Shown one piece after another: positions 54,036 through 62,433 of a stretch of 64,000 nucleotides of DNA; position 1 is the first letter of the stretch, and the number at the start of each line of letters is the position of its first letter. Location: contig NZ_CADIJM010000006.1 in NCBI RefSeq assembly GCF_902859585.1, positions 186,001 to 250,000 of the forward strand, in the 5' to 3' direction. The DNA comes from Achromobacter animicus (GTDB taxonomy: Bacteria; Pseudomonadota; Gammaproteobacteria; Burkholderiales; Burkholderiaceae_B). The notes under the pieces are model-generated. The model worked only from the letters and a program-made list of their open reading frames with translations, ran no database searches and was not told where the DNA came from. A program made the translations under genes and the position numbers.

Positions 54036-54671
54036 ATGGAGGCCGCCAGGCCCGGCCATGTCTGGGGCGCGGCTGACTTCGCCCATCTGGGTGGCCGCGA
54101 CGCGGTGGACAAGGCGCTGCAGCGCCTTGCTGCCGCCGGGAAATTGCGCCGGATCGACCGTGGGTTGTATGACCGGCCCAGAGTAAACAGCCTGACGAAA
54201 AAGGCCGCAGTCCCGGACTATCGCGCGGTGCTGGATGCGATCGCCCGTCGGGATCAGTTGCGTTTGCTGGTCGATGGCATGACCGCAGCGAACGATCTGG
54301 GACTGACTCATGCCGTGCCCGCGCACGTCACGATTCATACCGATGCTCGCCGGCGGGCCATCCGGTTCGACAATCTGGTGATTCAGTTCAAGCTCACTGC
54401 TCCAAGCCGTTTGTTTTGGGCCGGAAGGCCTGCAATGCGCGTTGTGCAGGCGTTGCACTGGCTCAAAGACACTTTGCCCGCCAACAAACCCAACATCCTC
54501 AAACGGCTGTCTGCCATCCTGGCAGACTCTCCTCAAGGAGCTGCCATTCGCCAAGACATATCGGCGGGATTCAGCACCTTGCCCGCGTGGATGCAGGACG
54601 TGGTCCGAGAATTGCCCGGTTGCACTCCACAGGTAGGTGCGCCCGAGGAGACAATGACGGTCTCCAGATAG
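54036..54671 (+). CDS. AbiEi-type antitoxin / transcriptional repressor (possibly N-terminally shifted)
   Basis: A 211-residue protein of the DUF6088/AbiEi-like antitoxin family. The N-terminal winged helix (about residues 3-52, ARPGHVWGAADFAHLGGRDA, LRRIDRGLYDRPR) is followed by the antitoxin domain (TKKAAVPDYRAVLDAIARRD, LLVDGMTAANDLGLTHAVP). It should repress its operon and neutralise the toxin. Upstream, an ATG at 54005 with AAGGA at ideal spacing starts MNDIKTD and stops; removing one base there would join it in frame, giving 221 residues. As written, translation must restart at 54036, which has GAGG nearby. See the toxin gene. Confidence 0.85.
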   Translation: MEAARPGHVWGAADFAHLGGRDAVDKALQRLAAAGKLRRIDRGLYDRPRVNSLTKKAAVPDYRAVLDAIARRDQLRLLVDGMTAANDLGLTHAVPAHVTIHTDARRRAIRFDNLVIQFKLTAPSRLFWAGRPAMRVVQALHWLKDTLPANKPNILKRLSAILADSPQGAAIRQDISAGFSTLPAWMQDVVRELPGCTPQVGAPEETMTVSR

Positions 54672-54697
54672 CGCCAGTCGCGCAGTGGGACCTCGGC

Positions 54698-55743
54698 ATG
54701 AATTTGAATTTCCAGACGGTCATTCAGGCGAGCGGCGCAGAGCGTCGCGGCTTGTTTCTGACCACGGCCGCGCGTTTGGGCACCGCCGTTCAACATGTCG
54801 AAAAAGACTTCTGGGTGTGCTGGGTCCTGGATGCCCTGTTCAACGGCTTGCCGTCCAAGGGGCCGCGTTTGCTGTTCAAGGGCGGCACGTCGCTGTCCAA
54901 ATCATTCGGACTGATTTCGCGCTTTTCCGAGGACATAGACATTACGGTGTTTCGCCAGGATATCGGCGAGCCCATCGAGGTGTCGGACCTCCACGCCTTG
55001 AGCGGCAAACAACGCCGCGTCCGTCTCGATCGCATCCGCGACGCCTGCCGGCAATACATTGCCGAGGTGATGGCAGTGCATTTGGGCGAGATTGCAAATC
55101 GGATCATGCTCACCGACCAATTCCGTGTGGAGCTGGACCTTGAAGATCCCGACCGGCAGACGTTGCTGTTCTGGTATCCCGCCGTGACGTCTGCGGAGGG
55201 CGACTACATTCGTTCCGCTGTAAAGATTGAGGCAGGCGCCAAGTCGGCGTTGGACCCGCACGAGTCGGCCACCGTCATTCCTTATATCGCTGACGATTTG
55301 GCCGATCTGGACATGGCGGTGCGCGACGTCACAACCGTTAAGCCCGAGCGCACGTTTTGGGACAAGATCATCATCTTGCACGGGGCGCGCCAATGGCATG
55401 ACCGCCGGGGGAGTTACGCCAGGGCGGGCAGCGGGTCTCGCGTCACTTTTACGACATCCACCGCCTATTGCAGCACCCGGACATCAGTACGTGGTTGGCC
55501 GACCAGGATTTGGCTCAGGACTGCGCGCTGCACGCGCGGATGTTCTTCGGCAGCGGCGATCTGGGGCTGGACCTGGCGCAGCGCGGCTCTTTCACTTTGG
55601 CGCCGTCGCAGCCCATGAGCGAATCGCTAGCGCGCGATTACGTGGCGATGGGAGGAATGGTTTTCGGCGCGCTGCCCGAGATCCAAGATGTGTTGCAATC
55701 CATTGGGACGCTGGAACAGCGCCTCAACGCCAGGGAAGGGTAA
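54698..55743 (+). pseudogene. AbiEii-type nucleotidyltransferase toxin, frameshifted near the C-terminus
   Basis: Toxin of the AbiEii/AbiGii family (DUF1814), the nucleotidyltransferase partner of a type IV toxin-antitoxin pair. The N-terminal ~237 residues are intact, with GGTSLSKS at residues 62-69 and the catalytic SEDID at 77-81. After WHDRR the reading frame is lost at a run of five G's (55407-55411). One extra G would restore the expected end (LLQHPDISTWLADQDLAQDC to LEQRLNAREG), giving 348 residues. As written the frame ends at 55618 with a foreign tail. Either pseudogene, phase-variable switch or sequencing error. It follows the antitoxin by 26 bases. Confidence 0.85.
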
Positions 55744-55757
55744 GGGTGAAAAGCCGC

Positions 55758-56456
55758 ATGGAAGCAGCTCAAAGGTCCGGAAATCTGCGTGTAGAGCGCT
55801 TTGGTCTAAACACCAAAGGCCGCGATCTCGCCGTCGGCGACATTCACGGCCATTTCGGCCGGCTTGAAGCCGCGCTTGCCGCAGCCCGGTTTTCCCCTGA
55901 GCATGACCGCTTGTTCGCCGTCGGTGATCTCGTCGATCGCGGGCCAGAGTCCGCCGAGGTTCTGGCTTGGCTGGAGCGCCCCTGGTTTCACGCGATCTGC
56001 GGGAATCACGACCTCATGACGTGGCGGCGCGCCATGAACAACCCCATTCCCGACGTGGATCATCGCCTCCATGGCGGGGAATGGCTGGACGCGTGCGATG
56101 GCGACACCCAGGTCCGCATCGCTACATGCCTGAATGCCTTGCCGTTGGCCATCGAGGTGGAAACGCCGGGCGGTGTCGTCGGTCTGGTGCATGCCGACTT
56201 TCCCTATGACGATTGGCAAGCCATTCATGGCGCCGGCTTCAGTCTGGACGATGAAGACGCGTGCCTGTGGTCCATCGACCGCTATCGAATGCAATATGCC
56301 AAACCTGTCCGAAACGTCCGTGCGGTGGTCCACGGGCACATGACGCTGCGCAAGCCGGCGCAGTTGGGCAATGTGTATTACATCGACACGGGGGGTTGGC
56401 TGGACGGGGGGCGGTTCACGCTGCTGGATCTGCACACGTTGAAGCCTTGCCGGTGA
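55758..56456 (+). CDS. PP2A-type metallophosphoesterase (serine/threonine phosphatase-like)
   Basis: A 232-residue calcineurin-like phosphoesterase of the bacteriophage lambda phosphatase/PrpA type. The metal-binding signatures are GDIHGHFGRLEA, GDLVDRGPES, GNHDLMTW and VVHGHM, all intact. It hydrolyses phosphomonoesters or dinucleotide/ phosphoprotein substrates. A GTG 12 bases upstream of the chosen ATG is also possible. It begins right after the toxin stop and may be cotranscribed with the AbiE locus, or be an accidental neighbour. Confidence 0.88.
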   Translation: MEAAQRSGNLRVERFGLNTKGRDLAVGDIHGHFGRLEAALAAARFSPEHDRLFAVGDLVDRGPESAEVLAWLERPWFHAICGNHDLMTWRRAMNNPIPDVDHRLHGGEWLDACDGDTQVRIATCLNALPLAIEVETPGGVVGLVHADFPYDDWQAIHGAGFSLDDEDACLWSIDRYRMQYAKPVRNVRAVVHGHMTLRKPAQLGNVYYIDTGGWLDGGRFTLLDLHTLKPCR

Positions 56457-56555
56457 AACGGTCAAGCGCCGTCGCGCTTGCCGTACAAATATTGCGGCTC
56501 CATAGGCGGGCTGTAGGTTCCACCTACGGGCCGTAGAGATTCTGCCCGTAGAAAC

Positions 56556-56594
56556 AAAAAAGCCTTGGCACACAAAAAGTGTCCAAGGCTTTTC
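56556..56594 (-). terminator. Terminator after tRNA-Ala
   Basis: AGCCTTGG (56561-56568) pairs with CCAAGGCT (56583-56590), with an inner ACAC/GTGT stem, flanked by A- and T-rich runs that give a U tract on the minus strand (TTTTTTGTTTC). It lies directly after the tRNA in the direction of transcription. Confidence 0.85.
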
Positions 56595-56605
56595 CGTCTG
56601 GAATT

Positions 56606-56681
<76 letters not shown>

Positions 56682-56751
56682 AAATCAAGCAAGACCAGAA
56701 ATATACAGGAATTCCCCCCGGCTGCGCAACACGCGTCGGCGCCGATATTTT

Positions 56752-57534
56752 TCAGACAAATGCGAGCGTGGCGATGACCGGCGCGTGGTCTGACGGTTGC
56801 TCGTTGCGGCGGGGTTCCTTGTCGATCACGCAGGCGGTGCAACGCTTGACCAGGGGGGCGGACAGCAGCACGTGGTCGATGCGCAGTCCGGCGTTGCGGC
56901 GGAACGCGAATTGGCGGTAATCCCACCACGTAAACGACTTTTCCGGCTGCTCGAACAGGCGGAACGAGTCGGTCAGGCCCACGTCGATCAGCGAGCGCAA
57001 GGCCTGGCGTTCAGGTTCGGACACCAGGACCTGGCCTTCCCACTTTTCGGGGTTGTGCACGTCTTCGTCGGCGGGCGCGACGTTGTAGTCGCCCAGCACG
57101 GCCAGGCGGGGGAATTGCTTGATCTCTTCAGCCAGCCATTTGCGCATGGCTTCAAACCATTCCAGCTTGTACGCGTACTTGTCGGACCCGACCGACTGGC
57201 CGTTGGGGCAGTAGGCGCAGACGACGCGCACGTCGCCTTCGGGGCTGGGGAAGGTCAGGGCCAGGACGCGCTGCTGCGGGTCTTCGTAGCCGGGGATGTT
57301 GCGCACCATCGTCGTGCCGGGCACGCGGGAAATGATGGCGACGCCGTTATAGGTTTTCTGGCCGGCCCACACAGCGTGGTAGCCGGCTTCCTTGAATGCC
57401 GCCTCGGGGAACTTGTCGTCGGTGAGCTTGAGTTCCTGGATGCACAGCACGTCGACGGGATTGGCGGCGAGCCAGTCGAGGACCTGTTGCAGGCGCACGT
57501 TCAGGGAGTTGACGTTCCAAGTTGCGAGTTTCAT
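56752..57534 (-). CDS. xthA: Exodeoxyribonuclease III
   Basis: A 260-residue exonuclease III of the EEP nuclease superfamily. It trims 3' ends and cuts at abasic sites during base-excision repair. Active-site motifs are visible in order: WNVNSLNVR (6-14), CIQELKL (about 31-37), YCPNGQSVGS, GDYNVAP, RIDHVLLS and SDHAPV near the end. The ATG at 57534 was chosen since the protein begins MKLATWNVNS as in the family; longer frames upstream lack support. Ordinary housekeeping gene, between the tRNA and a repeat region. Confidence 0.96.
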   Translation of the reverse strand: MKLATWNVNSLNVRLQQVLDWLAANPVDVLCIQELKLTDDKFPEAAFKEAGYHAVWAGQKTYNGVAIISRVPGTTMVRNIPGYEDPQQRVLALTFPSPEGDVRVVCAYCPNGQSVGSDKYAYKLEWFEAMRKWLAEEIKQFPRLAVLGDYNVAPADEDVHNPEKWEGQVLVSEPERQALRSLIDVGLTDSFRLFEQPEKSFTWWDYRQFAFRRNAGLRIDHVLLSAPLVKRCTACVIDKEPRRNEQPSDHAPVIATLAFV

Positions 57535-57723
57535 GTTTTGTTCAGATGTTTGTTTACGCGGCTCTCGCGGCATCGCGTCGGCGTGACGGGCCGATGGCTT
57601 CAAATCCCGCTTCGATGGTGTCGTTGAAACGAGAGCAATTCGGGGGGGCGAGGCCGCCCCATGCAGATGCGGAATGATACCGCGCCGCCATGACGCGCTT
57701 TTTTGCCCGGCCTGCGCATATTA

Positions 57724-57830
57724 GGTGTCTGACACCCGCGGGAGGCGATCGCCAGTTCGGGGCAGCGTCTCATTGCGGTGTCAGACACCGGCCAGCGGAG
57801 CTCCACCGCCGCCGCAAGGTGTCAGACACG
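57724..57830. repeat. Three dispersed copies of GGTGTC(A/T)GACACC
   Basis: GGTGTCTGACACC (57724-57736), GGTGTCAGACACC (57777-57789) and GGTGTCAGACACG (57818-57830), one base off. Spacing is irregular (53 and 41 bases). It is the same 13-base palindrome found four times in the 36-bp tandem repeat at 33.7 kb, again in an intergenic position. A terminator hairpin follows at 57841. Confidence 0.85.
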
Positions 57831-57840
57831 CACAAACAAA

Positions 57841-57866
57841 AACCCCGATTCCTGCGAATCGGGGTT
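57841..57866. terminator. Bidirectional rho-independent terminator
   Basis: Perfect 10-bp stem AACCCCGATT (57841-57850) and AATCGGGGTT (57857-57866), 6-base loop, with A's before and T's after on the plus strand. On the minus strand it ends the small gene at 57877. Confidence 0.85.
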
Positions 57867-57876
57867 TTGGCTTTTG

Positions 57877-58098
57877 CTATTCGCTGATGTGATTGAACTC
57901 GACCGACCCTGGTTCAATCCCGCCGCGCCGCAGCCGGCCGTCGACATCGTCCGGATTTCCGCCCGCCGCGTCCGCCGCCGGCAAGTCCAGCCAATTCGCC
58001 AGTTCCTGCTTTGCTTGCTGGCTGTCGGATATCCCGCCATTGACCAGCGCCACGCCGTCGCTGCCGTCGAGCTTTCGATAACTGATCTGTGACTTCAT
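57877..58098 (-). CDS. Small hypothetical protein
   Basis: A 73-residue protein I do not recognise. AGGAGG lies six bases before the ATG, among the best ribosome sites in the window, which supports a real gene. It begins MKSQISYRKLDGSDGVALVN, then a glutamine-rich amphipathic stretch (SDSQQAKQELANWL) and a polar, Asp/Gly-rich tail ending EFNHISE. No signal peptide or membrane segment. A terminator follows its stop. The function is unknown. Confidence 0.7.
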   Translation of the reverse strand: MKSQISYRKLDGSDGVALVNGGISDSQQAKQELANWLDLPAADAAGGNPDDVDGRLRRGGIEPGSVEFNHISE

Positions 58099-58185
58099 CT
58101 TGCCTCCTGGGTTGCGGTGGATTTGCCGGTCCACCGTAACACACGACGCATTAGCGTCATCCGGGGGGCTTCCCGGATGCGGCAA

Positions 58186-58968
58186 TCAACCCTTTACCAA
58201 ACCGCCGTCCACGATCAGGTTCTGCCCGGTCACGGCGCGCGACCAGGGGCTGGCGAAGAACAGAACCGCGTCGGCGAATTGCTCCGGCGTGGTGACTTCG
58301 CGCAGCGGGGTGCCGGCGGCGATCATGTCGAAGACGGCGTCGGGGGTGGCGGCCGAGGCGTCGGTGGTGCGCAGCAGGCCGCCGGACACCATGTTGACGG
58401 TGATGCCGTCCGCGCCCAGTTCGTGGGACAGGGTGCGGGTAAAGGCAAGCAGCGCGGCCTTGGCGGCGGTGTAGTCGTGGTACGGCACGACGGGGTTCTG
58501 GACCAGATTGGTGCCGACGTTGATGATGCGGCCGCCGCCGGCGGCGCGCATGCCGGGCAGGGCGGCCTGCGTGGTGTTGAGCGCCGCGCGCACGCTGCCT
58601 TCGATCTGGGCGTTCATCTGCGCCCAGTCCAGCGTGTCGGCGTGGGGACGGGCGTCGCCGTTGAACTGGAAGGCGGGCAGGGCGTTGTTGACGATCGTGC
58701 TGACCGGCTGGCCAAAGTGCTGGCTGGCGCGGGCGACCAGGGCGGCGACGGCGGCGGGGTCGCGCACGTCGGCCTGCACGGCCAGGGCGCGGTCCGGGGC
58801 GGAAGCCGCCAGAGCCTCGGCGCGCTCTGCGCTGTTCAGGTAGTTGATGACGACATTGGCGCCTTCACGCAGGAAGGCCTGCGCGATGGCGGCGCCCAGG
58901 CCGCGGCTGGCGCCGGTGACGATGACGAGTTGCTGGTTCAGGTTCAGTTGCGGGCGTTGCGATGACAT
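58186..58968 (-). CDS. SDR-family oxidoreductase (FabG-like)
   Basis: A 260-residue short-chain dehydrogenase related to 3-oxoacyl-ACP reductase. TGASRGLG is at about residues 18-25, NNA near 92, and the YxxxK pair in YHDYTAAKA. The usual catalytic serine region reads INVGTNLVQNP, so the Ser of the triad is not where expected; this form recurs in a FabG-like subgroup with the GTNLFQNPVVPYHDYT pattern, and a Thr may replace it. It is followed after 87 bases by the small unknown gene, with the FadR-type regulator upstream (17 bases). Confidence 0.88.
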   Translation of the reverse strand: MSSQRPQLNLNQQLVIVTGASRGLGAAIAQAFLREGANVVINYLNSAERAEALAASAPDRALAVQADVRDPAAVAALVARASQHFGQPVSTIVNNALPAFQFNGDARPHADTLDWAQMNAQIEGSVRAALNTTQAALPGMRAAGGGRIINVGTNLVQNPVVPYHDYTAAKAALLAFTRTLSHELGADGITVNMVSGGLLRTTDASAATPDAVFDMIAAGTPLREVTTPEQFADAVLFFASPWSRAVTGQNLIVDGGLVKG

Positions 58969-58985
58969 GGGGTACGGCTTCCTGC

Positions 58986-59789
58986 TCAGTGTTCCGAGCC
59001 GCTATTTAGCATGCGGCTGCGGGCTTTTTCGATATGGGCGCGCATGACGTTGCGCGCGCCCTCGGCATCCTGATCGCGGATCAGTTTGTAGATGTGGCGG
59101 TGTTCGTCGATGGCGGCGCGTGTGCGCTTCCAGGGTTCGCTGTGGACCAGATGGCGCATGACGTTCACGGCGTGGCTCACGTCGTATTCCAGCGACTTGA
59201 GCACCTGCACGAAGCGCTGGTTGCCCGTGGCCGTGGCAATGGCGCGGTGAAAGCCATAGTCGTGATGGTGCGCGATGGCGCCGGACGCGTCGGCCTCTTC
59301 GTAGCCGGTCAGCATGCGGTCCATTTCATGCAGGTCTTCGGGTGTGCGGCGCAGTGCGGCCAGGTGCGCGCATTCGGGCTCGATCACCATGCGCAGTTCC
59401 AGGCCTTCCAGGATGTGGCCCACGCGGCGCGCGGGGTCCACGGCGGGCATGCCGCCCATCAGGTCCGGCTTGGACTTCACGTAGGAGCCCGATCCGCGGA
59501 TCGAGTCCACGAGCTGGTCTTCACGCAGCCGGTCCAGCGCCTGGCGCACGACGGGCCGCGACACTTCAAAGAGCGCGGCCAGTTCCAGTTCGGTGGGCAG
59601 CTTGTTGCCGGGGGCGATCTTGCCGGTGGCGATCGCATAGAACAGGCTTTCGTAGACGCGCTCGGCAAAGCGCTCGGCGCGGACATAGCCCAGGCCTGAC
59701 GCCACCTCGGCCAGCACGTCCAGTTCGGGACGGGGGCGGGTGGCCGCGGCCAGCAGCGATTCAAGCTGCGGGTCACGTACGTTGCTCAT
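58986..59789 (-). CDS. FadR-like GntR/FCD transcriptional regulator
   Basis: A 267-residue FadR/FCD regulator. The GntR HTH covers about residues 38-105 (LPTELELAALFEVSRPVVRQ, LVDSIRGSGSYV), and the FCD ligand domain about 120-250 with its His-rich helices (HHHDYGFHRAI). An N-terminal tail of about 35 residues precedes the HTH. AGGAG precedes the ATG. It is divergent from the aldehyde dehydrogenase, with a perfect 15-bp palindrome 29 bases from its start, and probably represses both. The SDR gene follows it after 17 bases. Confidence 0.9.
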   Translation of the reverse strand: MSNVRDPQLESLLAAATRPRPELDVLAEVASGLGYVRAERFAERVYESLFYAIATGKIAPGNKLPTELELAALFEVSRPVVRQALDRLREDQLVDSIRGSGSYVKSKPDLMGGMPAVDPARRVGHILEGLELRMVIEPECAHLAALRRTPEDLHEMDRMLTGYEEADASGAIAHHHDYGFHRAIATATGNQRFVQVLKSLEYDVSHAVNVMRHLVHSEPWKRTRAAIDEHRHIYKLIRDQDAEGARNVMRAHIEKARSRMLNSGSEH

Positions 59790-59817
59790 CGGGCGCTCCT
59801 TCAAGTAGGGACAGGTT

Positions 59818-59832
59818 GTCATGCGGCATGAC
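59818..59832. promoter_or_regulatory. Perfect 15-bp palindrome, regulator/aldehyde dehydrogenase promoter
   Basis: GTCATGCGGCATGAC: perfect 7-bp arms around one base, in the gap between the divergent FadR-type regulator and aldehyde dehydrogenase genes. A second dyad, TGTCA/TGACA (59915-59931), lies nearer the dehydrogenase. FCD regulators usually bind short palindromes of this kind. Confidence 0.7.
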
Positions 59833-60083
59833 TAACCGGCGGGCCGCTAAGCCCCTGAAATATTAGGGATAACCCGATCATCCAGAAAAATATCCTGAAG
59901 GTTGGGATTAAAGCTGTCATTTCAATTGACAAGTTGCGGAGGCCTCCCGTACCTTGCCATTCAAACCACAACGCCCGCGCGCACGACGCGCAGGCGGCGC
60001 GGCCGGCCCAGCTGCTGGCAAGCGCTCCGAGACATGCAGCTTCCCCCAACCGGCCGTTCGGCCGCTACTTTACTCCGCACATC

Positions 60084-61517
60084 GTGACTCAGAAGAACTT
60101 TATCGCCAACCAATGGGTGGCCGCGGCCACCGGTGAAACCATTCCCGTCCTGAACCCGTCCGATGGCAAGCCTTTCGAGGAACTGGCCCGCTCGAACGAG
60201 GCCGACGTGGACCGCGCCGTGCAGGCCGCGCGCCAGGCGTTCGAAGGCGAGTGGGGCCAGATGGCGCCCGCCGTCCGCAGCCGCCTGCTGATGAAGATTG
60301 CCTTTGCGCTGCTGGACCGCCAGGAGGAACTGGCGCAGCTGGAATCGGCCGACACGGGCAAGCCCATCAAGCAGGCGCGCGCCGATGCCGCCGCCGTGGC
60401 GCGCTATTTCGAGTTCTATGCCGGCGCGGTCGACAAGCTGCACGGCGAGACCATTCCCTACACCCCGGGCTTCACCGTGCTGACGGTGCGCGAGCCGCAT
60501 GGCGTCACCGGCCACATCGTGCCGTGGAACTACCCCCTGCAGATCTTCGGCCGCAGCGTCGGCGCGGCGCTGGCGGCGGGCAACGCGTGCGTGGTCAAGC
60601 CCGCTGAAGACGCGTGCCTGTCGCTCCTGAAGCTGGCCGAGATCGCCGCCGAAGTCGGCCTGCCCGCCGGCGCGCTGAACATCGTCACCGGCTACGGCCA
60701 TGAGGCCGGCGCTGCGCTGTCCGCGCATCCGGGCATCGACCACATCTCGTTCACGGGCTCGCCGCAGACCGGCAAGATGGTCGCGCACGCCGCTGCCGAG
60801 AACCACGTGCCCGTCACGTTGGAGCTGGGCGGCAAGTCGCCGCAGATCGTGTTCGACGACGCCGACCTGGACGCCGCGATGCCGGTGCTGCTGGGCGCCA
60901 TCATCCAGAACGCCGGCCAGACGTGCTCGGCCGGCAGCCGCGTGCTGATCCAGCGCGGCGTGTACGAAACCGTGCTCAAGCGCCTGTCGGAAGCGTTTTC
61001 CGCCACGGTGACCGGCCCGGCCGCCGCCGACCTGGACGTAGGTCCGCTGATCAACGCGCGCCAGCAGGACCGCGTGCGCGGCTTCCTGGCCGAAGCCGAG
61101 GCGCAAGGCATGAAGGTCGCCGCGCGCGGCAAGCTGAAGGACGGCACGCCCGAGGCCGGCTTCTATCAGACGCCCGTGCTGTTCCGCGATGTGCCGCCCG
61201 ACAGCCGCCTGGCGCAGGAAGAAGTCTTCGGCCCGGTGCTGGCCGCCATGGTGTTCGACACCGAGGAAGAAGCGCTGGAAATCGCCAACGGCACGCTGTA
61301 TGGCCTGGTGGCGGGCGTGTGGACGCGCGACGGCGGCCGCCAGATGCGCTTGGCCCGCAAGCTGCGCGCCGGCCAGGTGTTCGTCAACAACTACGGCGCG
61401 GGCGGTGGCGTGGAACTGCCGTTCGGCGGTTCGCGCCAGTCGGGCTACGGCCGCGAGAAGGGCTTTGAGGCGCTGTACGGCTTCACCAGCCTGAAGACCA
61501 TCGCGATCCGCCACTGA
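60084..61517 (+). CDS. Aldehyde dehydrogenase
   Basis: A 477-residue NAD(P)-dependent aldehyde dehydrogenase. FTGSPQTG marks the cofactor site, VTLELGGKSPQIV holds the general-base Glu and NAGQTCSAGSRVL the catalytic Cys; FGPVLAAMVF is also typical. I chose the GTG at 60084 (VTQKNFIANQWV) because family members start there, though no good ribosome site is visible; a long upstream extension looks unlike a gene. It is controlled by the divergent FadR-type regulator and probably oxidises an aliphatic or hydroxy-aldehyde; the specific substrate is unknown. Confidence 0.92.
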   Translation: MTQKNFIANQWVAAATGETIPVLNPSDGKPFEELARSNEADVDRAVQAARQAFEGEWGQMAPAVRSRLLMKIAFALLDRQEELAQLESADTGKPIKQARADAAAVARYFEFYAGAVDKLHGETIPYTPGFTVLTVREPHGVTGHIVPWNYPLQIFGRSVGAALAAGNACVVKPAEDACLSLLKLAEIAAEVGLPAGALNIVTGYGHEAGAALSAHPGIDHISFTGSPQTGKMVAHAAAENHVPVTLELGGKSPQIVFDDADLDAAMPVLLGAIIQNAGQTCSAGSRVLIQRGVYETVLKRLSEAFSATVTGPAAADLDVGPLINARQQDRVRGFLAEAEAQGMKVAARGKLKDGTPEAGFYQTPVLFRDVPPDSRLAQEEVFGPVLAAMVFDTEEEALEIANGTLYGLVAGVWTRDGGRQMRLARKLRAGQVFVNNYGAGGGVELPFGGSRQSGYGREKGFEALYGFTSLKTIAIRH

Positions 61518-61656
61518 TCCGGGCGCGGGGGCGCCGCGTTCGCGCAAGGACCCGGGCAATGGCCCGGGCAGCGGCCCCCAGCAAGGACCCGGACAAAATA
61601 TCGGTTAACGTTGATGTTTTGCTTCCGGGGCCTGCCGCCCCGCTTTCAGGATCCGT

Positions 61657-62361
61657 ATGTTCACCGGTATTGTTCAAGGCACCGCGAAGATCGCAAAGAT
61701 CGCGGATCGCGAAGGCCTGCGCACCTTCACGCTGGATTTTCCCCCTGGTTTCTGCACTGACCTGGCCATCGGCGCCAGCGTGTCGACGGACGGCGTCTGC
61801 CTGACCGTCACGGAAATCCTGTCCGAAAACCAAGCCACGTTCGACGTCATGCTGCAAAGCCTGGCGATCACCACGCTGGGCAGTTATGGCGAGGGCGACA
61901 GCGCGAATGTAGAGCGCGCGGCCAAGGACGGCGCCGAGATCGGCGGCCATCCGTTGTCGGGCCACGTGGACTTCACGTCGCAGGTGCTGATGGTGAAGTC
62001 GTCGGACACCAATCGCCTGATGCGCTTCAGCATTCCCGAGGCCTTCCGCAAATACGTGTTCGCCAAGGGCTATATCGCCATCAACGGCGCCAGCCTGACC
62101 GTGTCGGAAGTGAACCGCGCCGAAGGCTGGTTCGAGGTCTGGCTGATTCCCGAGACGCGCCGCATGACGGTCTTCGAGGACAAGCAGGTGGGCGACGCGG
62201 TCAACATCGAGATCGAGCGCAGCACGCAGGTCATCGTCGATACCGTGCGCGAGACCGTTCAGGAAAGCCTGGGCAAGCTGCAACCGCTGCTGGAGGCGAT
62301 CCTGAAGGAAAAGGGACTGACGCTGGAAGACTTCGTCAGCCCGCAGGGCAAGTTGAAGTAA
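61657..62361 (+). CDS. ribE: Riboflavin synthase alpha chain
   Basis: A 234-residue riboflavin synthase, which dismutates two 6,7-dimethyl-8-ribityllumazines into riboflavin. Two lumazine-binding domains are visible: MFTGIVQGTAKI with GASVSTDGVCLTVTEI (about residues 1-95) and GGHPLSGHVD with GASLTVSEV (about 96-190). It is closer to the E. coli type, with a C-terminal Lys/Glu-rich tail. AGGA precedes the ATG. No FMN riboswitch is apparent upstream; a GC-rich hairpin (GGGGCCTGCCGCCCCG) lies just before. It is separate from the usual rib operon genes, which are not in the window. Confidence 0.93.
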   Translation: MFTGIVQGTAKIAKIADREGLRTFTLDFPPGFCTDLAIGASVSTDGVCLTVTEILSENQATFDVMLQSLAITTLGSYGEGDSANVERAAKDGAEIGGHPLSGHVDFTSQVLMVKSSDTNRLMRFSIPEAFRKYVFAKGYIAINGASLTVSEVNRAEGWFEVWLIPETRRMTVFEDKQVGDAVNIEIERSTQVIVDTVRETVQESLGKLQPLLEAILKEKGLTLEDFVSPQGKLK

Positions 62362-62373
62362 TACCGATTGATA

Positions 62374-62426
62374 GCGGCCACGGTGGCCGCCTTCGTCGAC
62401 ATGGCCGGCGCCTTTGCGCCGGCCAT
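62374..62426. terminator. Two hairpins between convergent ribE and M81 genes
   Basis: Perfect stems GCGGCCA/TGGCCGC (62374-62390) and ATGGCCGGCGC/GCGCCGGCCAT (62401-62426, 11-bp arms, 4-base loop). Neither is followed by a T-run, so termination may be weak. They lie between the two convergent stop codons. Confidence 0.5.
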
Positions 62427-62433
62427 GCCGTTC

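Larger units (their letters stand above)
57535..57876. other. Intergenic region with palindromic repeats
   Basis: 342 bases. It holds the xthA promoter at the left, three copies of the GGTGTC(A/T)GACACC palindrome (57724-57830), and the terminator at 57841-57866. No coding frame is convincing. Confidence 0.5.
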
